Assembly: GCA_013360875.1 (NCBI GenBank) | Contig: JABWAU010000003.1 | Coordinates: forward strand, 1 to 64,000 | Length of the DNA stretch: 64,000 nt | Direction: 5' to 3' | Source of the DNA: Anaerolineales bacterium | Lineage (GTDB): Bacteria; Chloroflexota; Anaerolineae; Anaerolineales; Villigracilaceae | Part shown: positions 35,713 to 44,194 of the stretch, piece by piece | Layout: every line of letters begins with the position of its first letter | Numbering within the stretch: position 1 is the stretch's first letter | Position numbers and translations under genes: made by a program | The notes under the pieces: generated by a model | Seen by the model: the letters and a program-made list of their open reading frames with translations, nothing else | Database searches by the model: none | What the model was told of the DNA's origin: nothing

Positions 35713-36369
35713 ATGCTCAGCCAGTATCACATCGAGATCATGCTCGCTTCGCTCGGCGGTCGTTTCAGCCCGCGCGCCATGTCCGTCATCACGCACGCCA
35801 ACATCAATCAGGATCGCATCGCTGGGCAGTTCGGTCACGACGAATATCACTTCGACAACAACGCCTTCGACAAATCATACGCTTACATCGAAGAGCAACG
35901 CGCCTTTGCGATTTCGTCCCTGCGATCGGGCAACGCGGACGCGGCATGGCAAGCCTTTGGGAGACTTCTCCACACCGCGCAGGATTTCTACGCCCACAGC
36001 AATTACATCACCCTGTGGCTTTCCCGCTTCGATCCTTCGACAGGCTTAGGACATGCTGCGCCTCCGCCCCCGCCCGAAGTTGACCCAATGGACCCCAGCC
36101 TGATCCACAGCCCGGACCTGCGCTCCGGCAAAGTGTATTACCCCTTCGAGTTGTTGTATTTCGTCAGGCAACTCCGCCCGCTTGCCCTGCGGATCCTGCC
36201 GCGCGATTCGCACGCATGGATGAACCTCGACTCTCCCGCCCAGGGCTTCAAATTCGATTACGCAATCCAAGCCGCCGTCAAACGGACGGTCATAGAATTC
36301 GAGATAACGACCCAGGGATTTTCCGAGGAGATGCGCCGGTTGTTCTTGGACGGACAGGCAGGTGGATAG
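35713..36369 (+). CDS. HET-C/zinc-phospholipase-C-like protein
   Basis: 218 residues from MLSQYHIEIMLAS. The block GRLLHTAQDFYAHSNYITLW near residue 85 is the HxxxDFxAHSN signature of fungal HET-C and bacterial Zn-phospholipase-C-fold proteins. Upstream TANINQDR-like (HANINQDRIAGQFGHDEYHFDN) His/Asp residues would complete the metal site. There is no signal peptide, so it is cytoplasmic. A Pro-rich stretch APPPPPEVD follows a possible repeat insertion at 36032-36057. The start is set by the TATAAT box 6 nt upstream. Function unknown. Confidence 0.72.
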   Translation: MLSQYHIEIMLASLGGRFSPRAMSVITHANINQDRIAGQFGHDEYHFDNNAFDKSYAYIEEQRAFAISSLRSGNADAAWQAFGRLLHTAQDFYAHSNYITLWLSRFDPSTGLGHAAPPPPPEVDPMDPSLIHSPDLRSGKVYYPFELLYFVRQLRPLALRILPRDSHAWMNLDSPAQGFKFDYAIQAAVKRTVIEFEITTQGFSEEMRRLFLDGQAGG

Positions 36370-36499
36370 TCGTTGCGATTCTCCGCGCGCCCGTCTCTCT
36401 GATTGCCTGCTGAAATTTCTTCATTTCATCATTCATCACCTGATCCGCTCCGCAAAATTTTGCAGGGCGGACATTTTTTTACTCGCTTCGACCTTTTTC

Positions 36500-36512
36500 T
36501 TACGCATCGTAA
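36500..36512. promoter_or_regulatory. Small palindrome upstream of the HtrA gene
   Basis: TTACGCATCGTAA is a 13-bp palindrome with a 3-bp centre, about 70 bp before the ATG and upstream of the CATAAT/TAGAAT -10 candidates. It could be an operator; no regulator is known. Confidence 0.3.
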
Positions 36513-36582
36513 ATAATCTCTTAATTCTCCTGTCATAATCCGGTACTAGAATTTTTGGCGGAAAAACGGCAAGGAGGTACGA

Positions 36583-37731
36583 ATGTACTTGAAAAAAATC
36601 CTGTATGCGTTATTTGTCGCGTTCGTCGCCGGGGCGTCCGCGTTGACCGGGGCTGCGGCAGGCGGCGCAGTGGTATATCGCGCGATCCAACAGAGGGCAG
36701 ACCTGCCCGCGCCCGTTCAGGAAATTCTTCCGGCGCAGGACACTAATCCTAGCCAGACGTTTGTGCTGGACACGACGAACATAGAAACCGCGATCACGCA
36801 ATCCGTACAGAAAGTCAGCCCGGCGGTTGTGACCGTGGTCGGGGTCATTCCCGGTCAGATGACGTTCTTTGGTCCCACCGGCGATCAGACCGTGAGCGGA
36901 AGCGGATTTTTCATCACCGGGCAGGGTCACATCCTGACCAATAACCACGTGGTCGAAGGCACGAAGGATGTGAAGGTCATCCTGTCCGATGGAACCGAAC
37001 AAAAGGCGGTCGTGGTTGGAAGCGATATATATTCCGATATCGCGGTCTTGAAAACGGAGGGGACTGTGCCGGCGGTCGCCACGCTGGGGAACTCGGACGC
37101 GCTCGATCCCGGTGAGACTGTGATCGCCATCGGCTCACCGCTTGGCAACTTCAAGAATACCGTGACCGTGGGCGTGATCAGCGCGACGGGACGCTCGATA
37201 GATACCGGTAACGGGTACCAGATCGAAGACCTGATCCAAACCGACGCGGCGATCAACCACGGCAACTCCGGCGGCCCGTTGGTCAACCTCGCGGGCGAGG
37301 TGATCGGTATCAACACCCTGATCGTCCGCAACACGGCAAGCGGCGACGTGGCGGAGGGACTCGGCTTCGCCATCCCTGTGAACACCGCGCAGGCGGTGGC
37401 GGGACAGATCGTTCAGAAGGGATACTTTGCGCGCCCATACATGGGAATCAATTATCAGCCGATCAACCCCGACATCGCGGCTCGATACAACCTCCCCGCC
37501 CAATGGGGCGTTTATGTAATGAAAGTTGCGGATGGCAGCCCGGCGAGCAAGGCAGGATTAAAGCAGGGCGACATTATCACGAAGATCGGCGATGTCGCGC
37601 TCGATGAAACCCATCCCTACGTGAACACGCTTTTCACCTTCAAGCCCGGCGACCAGATCACATTGGAGATCATGCGGGATGGAAAAGAAATGCAGGTACA
37701 GATCACGTTGGGTGAGGCGAAGCATACGTGA
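36583..37731 (+). CDS. HtrA/DegP-type serine protease with one PDZ domain
   Basis: 382 residues, preceded by AAGGAGG. A signal-anchor helix (residues 5-31) is followed by a linker, a trypsin-like domain and a PDZ domain (about 285-375). The catalytic triad is visible: His122 in TNNHVV, Asp152 in YSDIAVL and Ser229 in GNSGGPL. It degrades or refolds misfolded proteins outside the membrane, typically under heat or envelope stress. A terminator follows. Confidence 0.95.
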   Translation: MYLKKILYALFVAFVAGASALTGAAAGGAVVYRAIQQRADLPAPVQEILPAQDTNPSQTFVLDTTNIETAITQSVQKVSPAVVTVVGVIPGQMTFFGPTGDQTVSGSGFFITGQGHILTNNHVVEGTKDVKVILSDGTEQKAVVVGSDIYSDIAVLKTEGTVPAVATLGNSDALDPGETVIAIGSPLGNFKNTVTVGVISATGRSIDTGNGYQIEDLIQTDAAINHGNSGGPLVNLAGEVIGINTLIVRNTASGDVAEGLGFAIPVNTAQAVAGQIVQKGYFARPYMGINYQPINPDIAARYNLPAQWGVYVMKVADGSPASKAGLKQGDIITKIGDVALDETHPYVNTLFTFKPGDQITLEIMRDGKEMQVQITLGEAKHT

Positions 37732-37749
37732 TGTATACAGATAAACAAG

Positions 37750-37786
37750 GAAAAAGTGCAGATGTCGTTATAGCATCTGCACTTTT
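37750..37786 (+). terminator. Rho-independent terminator of the HtrA gene
   Basis: AAAAGTGCAGATG and CATCTGCACTTTT form a perfect stem of about 13 bp with a 9-nt loop, ending in a T run. It lies about 20 bp after the stop codon. Confidence 0.85.
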
Positions 37787-37829
37787 GATTCAGGGGCGCT
37801 TGAGTGTTCGAGAGTAGAAACTGCCTAAC

Positions 37830-37920
37830 ATTACAGCGCAAGGTTGAGCAGACGTAAGGGAACCTCTGCTTACGCGGAAGCGTGACAGACGCTCTCTAGC
37901 GTCGGACTTTGCGCTGTAAT
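37830..37920. repeat. 91-bp inverted-repeat element beside a gene remnant
   Basis: Arms ATTACAGCGCAAG (37830-37842) and CTTTGCGCTGTAAT (37907-37920) are inverted copies with one mismatch. Inner stems (GACGCTCTCTAGCGTC, TTACGCGGAAGCGT) lie between. The remaining intergenic sequence to 38148 shows only the short remnant described next and a stretch of ATCACCGATCACCAAT-type words near 38073-38093. Confidence 0.6.
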
Positions 37921-37921
37921 A

Positions 37922-38044
37922 CTAATCCAGACCAAGTAAATCCCAAGTCAATGAAGGGACATAGCCTTTCAAGCACAGGTCACCAGCAACCAGGAACTCA
38001 CCTGCAAGCGCAGTCAATGTTTCATCAAGATGAGACTTTGCCAT
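37922..38044 (-). pseudogene. 40-codon remnant or short ORF resembling an N-terminal endonuclease-like segment
   Basis: The minus strand reads MAKSHLDETLTALAGEFLVA, continuing GDLCLKGYVPSLTWDLLGLD, then stops one base short of the 91-bp inverted repeat. The GEFLVAGDLCLKGY pattern resembles the opening of small proteins of the PD-(D/E)XK-like superfamily (AGExLVAAELxxRGY), whose catalytic half is absent here. I therefore read it as a fragment cut off by the repeat. It could also be a chance frame. Confidence 0.4.
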
Positions 38045-38148
38045 ACATCCTCTGAATCTACGCGCTGTAATCACCGATCACCAATTACCCAACCATCCAA
38101 CTTCGCGCAGGGCAATTCTCTAATTCTTCAATCACTAATCTCCGGCCT

Positions 38149-39768
38149 CTACTCCCTAAATATCCTCACATGTCTGCGCGGCTCCTTCCCGTAGGAATGT
38201 GAAACCAACTCCGCCTGGCGCGCCATTTCGTGCTGGAGTCTTCGCACAAGCGAGGGACCGGGGGGTAAATCCACCCAGCGTTCACCATTGAGGACTGCGG
38301 CAATGGCGCGTTGCGTTTCACTGCGAATATCTTCCATGTTATCACGCGGAGTTTGCGCGGCGCTCAGGTTATACAGGTCGCCGAGGAACTGCTCCACCTG
38401 CGCCACTGTATTCGCGCGCAAAACGTAAATTGGCATGCCGCGCTGTTCGGCTTCGATCACGGTCTGCTGGCGGTTGCGGTAGTACGTCCGCAGGGTCACC
38501 AGCGCGTCGGCTTCGGACACGTCGCGCACAATGATGGCAGGCACGCCGAGTCGCTTTGCGGCTTGCTGCAATCTGTTGCGCGCCACACCGTACGGATACA
38601 CGCGCACGGTCTGGAGCGCCGCGCTGACCGAAGAGGGGACCGGCTTGGAGGCAGGAATAGACTCCTCGATAGCAGAAGCAGGCTTGCCCTGAGTTTGATC
38701 GAGGGGCTGGCGTCCGCGCCGAGGCGTTTTCGTCTCCTTCGCATCCACGCGTGACGAGGAAACTGCTTCCGCTTTCTCGATCTTGATCCTGCCCATTTCA
38801 TCGCGCGTTCGAATTTCAGGCGCGAGCGGATAACCGCGCAAAAGCGCATCCACCGACGCCATGATATCGAGATGGATCGCGAAACGGTCGCGGTTTTGGA
38901 TTTCGATGAGGACGTCGAACGTGGGCGGAGCGCGTCTTTCGAGGACCGTTTTCTGGGTGCCGCGTCGACGCGCTTCCTCGTCCGACAAAGTGACCGCTTC
39001 GATGCCGCCGACGAGGTCGCTGAGTGTCGGGTTGAGAAGCAGGTTATCGAGCGTCTGACCGTGCGCTGTGCCGATGAGTTGGACGCCGCGCTCGGCGATG
39101 GTTCGAGCGGCGAGGGTTTCGAGTTCGCGCCCGATCTCGTCAATGACGATGACTTCGGGATTGTGATTCTCGACCGCTTCGATCATCACTTCGTGCTGGA
39201 GCATCGGTTCGCGCACCTGCATTCTGCGCGCCTTGCCCACCGCGGGATGCGGCACGTCGCCGTCGCCGCCGATCTCGTTGGAGGTATCCACGATGACGAC
39301 GCGTTTGTTTTCCGCGAGGATGCGCGCGGCTTCACGCAGGAGGGTTGTCTTGCCCACGCCCGGACGACCGAGGATCAGCACGGACTTGCCTGACTCGATC
39401 ATGTCCTGGATGATGTCCACCGTGCCGTAGACCGCGCGCCCGACGCGCAAGGTCAAGCCGACGATATGCCCGCGCCGGTTGCGAATGGCGGAGATGCGAT
39501 GAAGTGTTCGCTCGATGCCGGCGCGGTTATCGGCGTCGAATTCGCCCGTGCGTTCGTCCACGTAATCAATCTCGGCGCGCGTGACTTCGGTCTCGCGCAA
39601 GTTGATTTCGCGATCCACAAAACGGACGGTGGGGATGCGTCCCAAGTCCAATATGATCTCGAGCAGGTTCTCGGTATCGTCCGCTTTTTCCACCGCGTGG
39701 CGGATGTCGAGCGGGAGGACGTCGAGGAGGGCGTCGAGGTCGTCTGTGATTTTGAGTTGTTGGGTCAT
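38149..39768 (-). CDS. R3H-domain AAA-type ATPase (Ycf45/SpoIIIAA-like)
   Basis: About 539 residues from MTQQLKITDDLD; a TTG start 7 codons upstream is possible. Walker A is ILGRPGVGKTTLLREAARIL near residue 135, and VIVIDEIGRELETLAARTIAE is Walker B with the sensor. The middle holds a long linker (RRGRQPLDQTQGKPASAIEE) and the C-terminus an R3H-like nucleic-acid-binding motif, HSYGKEPRRHVRIFRE. Members in cyanobacteria and Chloroflexota are uncharacterised. The linker is encoded by a repeat-like segment at 38684-38709. A TATAAT box lies about 33 bp upstream. Confidence 0.88.
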   Translation of the reverse strand: MTQQLKITDDLDALLDVLPLDIRHAVEKADDTENLLEIILDLGRIPTVRFVDREINLRETEVTRAEIDYVDERTGEFDADNRAGIERTLHRISAIRNRRGHIVGLTLRVGRAVYGTVDIIQDMIESGKSVLILGRPGVGKTTLLREAARILAENKRVVIVDTSNEIGGDGDVPHPAVGKARRMQVREPMLQHEVMIEAVENHNPEVIVIDEIGRELETLAARTIAERGVQLIGTAHGQTLDNLLLNPTLSDLVGGIEAVTLSDEEARRRGTQKTVLERRAPPTFDVLIEIQNRDRFAIHLDIMASVDALLRGYPLAPEIRTRDEMGRIKIEKAEAVSSSRVDAKETKTPRRGRQPLDQTQGKPASAIEESIPASKPVPSSVSAALQTVRVYPYGVARNRLQQAAKRLGVPAIIVRDVSEADALVTLRTYYRNRQQTVIEAEQRGMPIYVLRANTVAQVEQFLGDLYNLSAAQTPRDNMEDIRSETQRAIAAVLNGERWVDLPPGPSLVRRLQHEMARQAELVSHSYGKEPRRHVRIFRE

Positions 39769-39800
39769 AAGTTGAGTTTCAGGTTCCAAGTTTCAAGTCC

Positions 39801-39806
39801 ATTATA
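39801..39806 (-). promoter_or_regulatory. -10 box of the R3H ATPase gene
   Basis: TATAAT on the minus strand, 33 bp from the ATG. The short leader is made of GGAACC/GAAACTT-type words and lacks a clear ribosome binding site. Confidence 0.4.
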
Positions 39807-39854
39807 CGGGAAACGGGTTATCCCCGCATTGGAATGTGATGGTAGAAATGGTTC

Positions 39855-40772
39855 TTACTTCTTTCCCACAACCTTGCTCACCCTGCTCGGCTGAACGCTC
39901 ACCCCCGCTGGTTGCGTGGCGCGTGCCAGGGCCGCGTCCTTCACCATATGGACCAGATGTTTGACCATCACTGCCTGGCGCTGCCCCGGCTTCGCGCCCA
40001 GGTCCGCAAGGACGGGTTCAATCCAGGCTTGATACGAACGCACACAAATATATACGGGGCGGTTGCGGCGGTCCGGCAGGTTGCCGATCAGCGAGGCGAG
40101 TTTTACGCTCACCTCCGTCGCTTCGGGATGAATGAGCGGAGCCAGCACGATCCCGTACACACCGTGCGTCACGCTCACGTAACACTTCACGCCTTCGTTG
40201 CACATCCAGCCCAGGGGTTTCTTCGGCTGTGGTTCGATAGGATGCAAGAGAGGCGGCACGATCTGATGATAGAGACTCTGCGCGGAAGGCAAATGAATGG
40301 ATTTCACCCGCTTCCAATTGGGATCCGAATCTGATTCCGCAATCTCAGAAACGTCCCACATCCTCTGCCACGCGTAGACCGAAAACCCCGACTTGCGCAG
40401 CGAAACAAAAGCATTGCTCGTTTCGTCCACTTCCGCCAGCACGTGGAACGCGCCCCACGTCCCTGCCTGCGCGGAGAGATTCTCGATCAGGTCCGGGATG
40501 CGGGGATGATCAAGTTGCGACGCCGGGGCAAGATAATACAATTTTGCGAACGTCTCATCGGGAGTGTGGGTGATGCCTCCAAGCACCGGATACTCCTCCC
40601 CGTTTGCTATGGCTGAATAGATGTGCCGCGACGGATTCACATAAGACAGCAACCCCACCGCCCCCAACGGATTGCCGCGCGTCAACGTGCGCGTGGCATC
40701 CAACCCCACTGCGGCGTCGCGGAAACTGTAGATATAAGGCAGGTCCAAAAGCGCCAGCGAGCGAATGGTCAT
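39855..40772 (-). CDS. Conserved GNAT-like protein of unknown function
   Basis: 305 residues from MTIRSLALLDLP. The first half has an acetyltransferase-like outline (LLDLPYIYSFRDAAVGLDAT; AFHVLAEVDETSNAFVSLRK with SGFSVYAWQRMW as the GNAT beta6-alpha4 unit). The second half (from about residue 190) repeats a similar alpha/beta pattern and contains NRPVYICVRSYQAWIEPVLA. No substrate is evident. The start is supported by a TATAAT box exactly 6 nt upstream, suggesting a leaderless message. Confidence 0.65.
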   Translation of the reverse strand: MTIRSLALLDLPYIYSFRDAAVGLDATRTLTRGNPLGAVGLLSYVNPSRHIYSAIANGEEYPVLGGITHTPDETFAKLYYLAPASQLDHPRIPDLIENLSAQAGTWGAFHVLAEVDETSNAFVSLRKSGFSVYAWQRMWDVSEIAESDSDPNWKRVKSIHLPSAQSLYHQIVPPLLHPIEPQPKKPLGWMCNEGVKCYVSVTHGVYGIVLAPLIHPEATEVSVKLASLIGNLPDRRNRPVYICVRSYQAWIEPVLADLGAKPGQRQAVMVKHLVHMVKDAALARATQPAGVSVQPSRVSKVVGKK

Positions 40773-40778
40773 GTTTAA

Positions 40779-40784
40779 ATTATA
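40779..40784 (-). promoter_or_regulatory. -10 box of the GNAT-like gene
   Basis: TATAAT (minus strand) with a 6-nt gap to the ATG at 40772 and no ribosome binding site. Probably leaderless. Confidence 0.5.
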
Positions 40785-40850
40785 CGTCATTGCAAGCCGC
40801 ATCGCGCCGGGCGGGATCCAAAGCGCGGGTTTGCAATAAAACGAAGAAAA

Positions 40851-41429
40851 CTAATCCGCCAATGAAAGGAAATACTCGTGGAAGCGCGTATCGTTCGTTA
40901 GTTCGGGGTGAAAAGACGTGGCGAGGAGATGGCCCTGTTGGGCGGCAACAATCCTACCGTCGGAGATCGAAGCGAGGACCTTCGCGTCGCCGCTCACCGA
41001 TTCGATGATCGGCGCGCGGATGAAAACTGCATGGTAGGGAGCGTCCGTCCCAGTGGCTTGTTTGAGTTCGGGGATGTCGAGATCTGTCTCAAACGAATCA
41101 ACCTGCCGCCCGAACGCATTGCGCCGGACTTTGATGTCCATGAGACTGAGCAGAGGTTGGTCGCGCCCGACGTCCTTTGAAATAAAGATCGCACCCGCGC
41201 ATGTTCCCCAGATCGCATGGCGTTGCCCGAAGAGTTTCAACGGTTCCATCAGGTTATACGCGACCGCGAGTTTACCGATCGTGGTCGACTCGCCGCCAGG
41301 GATGATGAGACCGTCCAGCCCATCGAGATGTTCGGGCAGACGCACCTCCGCTGTTTCGACCTTCAATCGCTTGAGCATCGCGATGTGTTCGGCAAAATCG
41401 CCTTGGAGAGCAAGGACTCCTATCTTCAT
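40851..41429 (-). CDS. pdxT: Pyridoxal 5'-phosphate synthase glutaminase subunit
   Basis: 192 residues from MKIGVLALQGDFAEHI. The class I glutaminase landmarks are GGESTTIGKL (oxyanion), GTCAGAIFI (nucleophile Cys) and the His/Glu pair in SFHPELTNDTRFHEYF. It hydrolyses glutamine and channels ammonia to PdxS. It follows pdxS by 94 bp, a gap filled by a word-iterated palindrome, yet the pair is still likely co-expressed. Confidence 0.95.
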   Translation of the reverse strand: MKIGVLALQGDFAEHIAMLKRLKVETAEVRLPEHLDGLDGLIIPGGESTTIGKLAVAYNLMEPLKLFGQRHAIWGTCAGAIFISKDVGRDQPLLSLMDIKVRRNAFGRQVDSFETDLDIPELKQATGTDAPYHAVFIRAPIIESVSGDAKVLASISDGRIVAAQQGHLLATSFHPELTNDTRFHEYFLSLAD

Positions 41430-41435
41430 GATACG

Positions 41436-41522
41436 TATACAAGTACACAAAGAAACAAGTAGACAAGTACACAAGGCAAAACGTGTTTACCTGTGTACTT
41501 GTTTGCTTGTATATCTCCGTGT
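41436..41522. repeat. Word-iterated palindrome, ACAAGTACACAAG type, copy 1
   Basis: The left half repeats ACAAGTACACAA and ACAAGTAGACAAGTACACAAG; the right half answers with TGTGTACTTGTTTGCTTGTAT. It fills the pdxS-pdxT gap and would form a long A+T-rich hairpin in the mRNA. A related element lies at 58277-58360. Confidence 0.65.
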
Positions 41523-42410
41523 CTACCATCCCCTCCCAGCCAGCCTCTCCGCTTCGGGCATGGTCGCGACAGTGCGCCCCACCATCGGCTCGCCAAGATT
41601 GCGGCTCACCTCGGCAAGAATGGACGCGTCCCGATAATGCGTCACCGCCTTGACAATCGCCGCGGCGCGCTTGGCCGGATCACCGCTCTTGAAGATGCCC
41701 GAGCCGACGAACACACCGTCCACGCCGAGTTGCATCATCAGCGCCGCGTCGGCGGGAGTCGCCACACCGCCCGCTGCAAAGTTAACCACAGGCAGGCGAC
41801 CGAGTTCCTTCGTTTCTTTCACAAGTTCATACGGCGCGCCGATCTCCTTGGCGTAAGACATCAATTCTTCGTCTGCCATTGTAGTGAGACGACGAATCTC
41901 GCCGATCACCGAACGCGCGTGACGAACCGCTTCAACGACATCGCCCGTGCCTGCCTCGCCCTTTGTGCGGATCATCGCCGCGCCCTCGCCGATACGCCTC
42001 AATGCCTCGCCGAGATTGCGGCATCCGCACACGAACGGCACTTTGAAGTTGTGCTTCAAAATGTGATGCGCTTCGTCGGCGGGCGTCAACACTTCGGACT
42101 CATCAATGTAATCCACGCCTAGCGCTTCGAGGATCTGCGCCTCGACGAAATGCCCAATGCGGCATTTCGCCATCACGGGGATGCTCACGCTGTCCATGAT
42201 CTTCAAGATCAACTCGGGGTCAGACATGCGCGCCACGCCGCCTTGTGCGCGAATATCCGCGGGCACGCGTTCCAGTGCCATCACCGCGCACGCGCCTGCA
42301 TCTTCGGCGATCTTCGCGTGTTCGGGCGTCACCACATCCATGATGACGCCGCCTTTGAGCATTTGCGCCAGACCTTTTTTCTCGGTCCAGGTTCCAGTTT
42401 TGACTTCCAT
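41523..42410 (-). CDS. pdxS: Pyridoxal 5'-phosphate synthase lyase subunit
   Basis: 295 residues, preceded by [26 protein letters not shown] opens the barrel; [20 protein letters not shown] carries the catalytic Lys and [20 protein letters not shown] with FVGSGIF the phosphate site. PdxS condenses ribose-5-phosphate, glyceraldehyde-3-phosphate and ammonia into PLP. PLP serves the aminotransferase in the glycan locus among many enzymes. Confidence 0.97.
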   Translation of the reverse strand: MEVKTGTWTEKKGLAQMLKGGVIMDVVTPEHAKIAEDAGACAVMALERVPADIRAQGGVARMSDPELILKIMDSVSIPVMAKCRIGHFVEAQILEALGVDYIDESEVLTPADEAHHILKHNFKVPFVCGCRNLGEALRRIGEGAAMIRTKGEAGTGDVVEAVRHARSVIGEIRRLTTMADEELMSYAKEIGAPYELVKETKELGRLPVVNFAAGGVATPADAALMMQLGVDGVFVGSGIFKSGDPAKRAAAIVKAVTHYRDASILAEVSRNLGEPMVGRTVATMPEAERLAGRGW

Positions 42411-42612
42411 TTTTTACTCCTTGATTCCGCGTCTTCCGCGTCATCCTGTACATATAGATAAGCTGTGCGCACGGGATTCTACCACGCAGGATGAGACGCT
42501 TCACGCGCCGCCGAGGGCTGCTTCTGTTTCAAGAAAACTTTCTTTCGCCTCGACATCTCTCCTTCACTCCTAACCCCCTCTCTCCCAATGAAAGAGGAAC
42601 TTTGCCCGCCTC

Positions 42613-42671
42613 TTGACAAAAACCTCCATTTGCATACAATTATGACAATGATACAATTAGTACAATAGTAC
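42613..42671 (+). promoter_or_regulatory. Strong promoter and operator of the GntR operon
   Basis: TTGACA (42613-42618) and TACAAT (42635-42640) are separated by 16 bp. Downstream, between the expected start point and the ATG, lie several TACAAT words and GTAC-N4-GTAC (42660-42671), close to the GTAC-spaced operators of YtrA-type GntR repressors. Autorepression is inferred. Confidence 0.65.
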
Positions 42672-42684
42672 AAAGATACAATTT

Positions 42685-43104
42685 ATGACAAATAAGAAAC
42701 TCATCCTCCAAATTGACTTCCGCTCTGGGCTCCCCATCTACACCCAAATCGTGAATCAGATACATGCGCAGGTTGCCAGCGGAATTATCAAACCAGGAGA
42801 TCAACTTCCTACAGTAAGAGCGCTTGCCGAAGAATTGCGCGTCAACTTCAACACGGTAGCCAGAGCGTATCGGATATTGGATGAAGAGAGAATCATATCC
42901 ACACAGCAAGGACGCGGCACCTACATCACCGAGATCCCGCCGCCGAAGGTCAGCGAAAAGTTACGAAGAGAATCATTGGAAGCATTAACTCAAAGATACG
43001 TCAGCGAAGCCATGCGGCTGGAGTTTTCCAAAAGTGAGATCAGGCAGATGGTCAACGAGCAACTTAAGGCTTGGACGGAAGCGCAGGAGTTCGATAAAGA
43101 ATAG
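42685..43104 (+). CDS. GntR-family regulator, YtrA subfamily
   Basis: 139 residues. The winged helix spans residues 11-78: PIYTQIVNQIHAQVASGIIK, DQLPTVRALAEELRVNFNTV and the wing QQGRGTYI. The C-terminal tail is only about 60 residues, lacking the large effector domain of FadR or HutC types, as in YtrA. Such repressors usually govern the ABC-transporter operon they lead and respond to cell-wall damage. The five genes downstream are in one run. No clear Shine-Dalgarno precedes the ATG. Confidence 0.9.
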   Translation: MTNKKLILQIDFRSGLPIYTQIVNQIHAQVASGIIKPGDQLPTVRALAEELRVNFNTVARAYRILDEERIISTQQGRGTYITEIPPPKVSEKLRRESLEALTQRYVSEAMRLEFSKSEIRQMVNEQLKAWTEAQEFDKE

Positions 43105-43120
43105 TCATAAGGAGAATGTC

Positions 43121-44065
43121 ATGGATACCAAATTCATCAAATCCGCATTGGAAAAGAAAAAAGCCCAAAACGCAGATCTGCGTATTTCGCCAATCGCCGG
43201 AATGATCTTCGGGATATGTCTTCTGATCGCAGTACTGGGCGCAATCTGGGGCGACGGAAAATACAGCGATGCGGTATTGGGCGGCTGGGTGATCGCGTGG
43301 ACGCTGATCGGCGTGTACATCCTGTTTGCGCTGAAGGTGGCGGCACAATGGGAAAAAGCCGTGGTACTGCGGCTCGGAAAATTCCGAAAACTCGCGGGAC
43401 CGGGTCCGTTTTGGATCATCCCGATCATTGATACGACCCCGACCTGGATTGATCACCGCGTCATGGTCACGCCGTTCGCCGCGCAGAAAACGCTGACGAA
43501 GGACACCGTGCCGGTGGACGTGGACGCCGTTCTGTTCTGGGTCGTGTGGGATGCAGAGAAGGCTGCGCTCGAGGTCGAGGACTATCGCGCCGCCGTGGAC
43601 TGGGCGGCACAGACCGCCCTGCGCGACATCATCGGGCGCATGATGCTGGCGGATATCCTTATCGGGCGAAGTATGATCGACAAGGAACTTCAGCAGGTCA
43701 TTGACGAACGCACCACACCCTGGGGCGTGTCCGTCCAATCGGTGGAGATCCGCGACATCGTCATCCCACAAGATCTGGAGGACGCCATGTCCCGCCAGGC
43801 GCAGGCGGAACGCGAACGCCAGGCGCGTGTGATTTTGGGAGAATCCGAGAAGCAGATCGCAGAATCCTTCGCCGAGGCGTCCCAAGCTTACATCAACAAC
43901 CCGACCGCTCTGCATCTGCGAGCCATGAACATGCTCTTCGAAGGCTTGAAGGAAAAAGGCGCGATGGTGATCGTCCCGAGTTCGGCGGTGGACACGATGA
44001 ATCTTGGCGGACTCAGCGGCATGATCTCACTCGCGCAGAATAACATGCCGAGAGAAGATAAGTAA
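43121..44065 (+). CDS. SPFH/stomatin-type membrane protein
   Basis: 314 residues from MDTKFIKSALEKKK, preceded by AAGGAG. Two helices (about 24-45 and 52-75) precede an SPFH domain: QWEKAVVLRLGKFRKLAGPG, then TKDTVPVDVDAVLFWVVWDA and AAQTALRDIIGRMMLADIL. A coiled stretch AMSRQAQAERERQARVILGE follows. SPFH proteins form ring-like membrane scaffolds and often work with proteases or transporters. It lies 16 bp after gntR, so it is in the same operon. Confidence 0.92.
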   Translation: MDTKFIKSALEKKKAQNADLRISPIAGMIFGICLLIAVLGAIWGDGKYSDAVLGGWVIAWTLIGVYILFALKVAAQWEKAVVLRLGKFRKLAGPGPFWIIPIIDTTPTWIDHRVMVTPFAAQKTLTKDTVPVDVDAVLFWVVWDAEKAALEVEDYRAAVDWAAQTALRDIIGRMMLADILIGRSMIDKELQQVIDERTTPWGVSVQSVEIRDIVIPQDLEDAMSRQAQAERERQARVILGESEKQIAESFAEASQAYINNPTALHLRAMNMLFEGLKEKGAMVIVPSSAVDTMNLGGLSGMISLAQNNMPREDK

Positions 44066-44070
44066 ACCTG

Positions 44071-44175
44071 TTGGTTGAGTAGGCAGTGCTGGTCCGCCGT
44101 ATCGAAACCAGAAGTAACCTGTGATTTGCTGGTTTCGATACAGCCGAGACAGGGGCTCGCTTACCCAACCAGCGA
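44071..44175. repeat. Intergenic palindrome, TGGTTGAGTAG/TATCGAAA family, copy 2
   Basis: Perfect 13-bp inner arms GTATCGAAACCAG (44099-44111) and CTGGTTTCGATAC (44129-44141) sit within outer arms TTGGTTGAGTAG and CTTACCCAACCA. It lies inside the operon, between the SPFH and SdpI-like genes. Confidence 0.75.
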
Positions 44176-44194
44176 GGTCACAAAAGGAGAAAAA

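Noticed and set aside
37830-37920. A tRNA or other known structural RNA in the inverted repeat
   Set aside because: No cloverleaf, T-arm GGTTCGA block or CCA end is visible; only nested inverted repeats.
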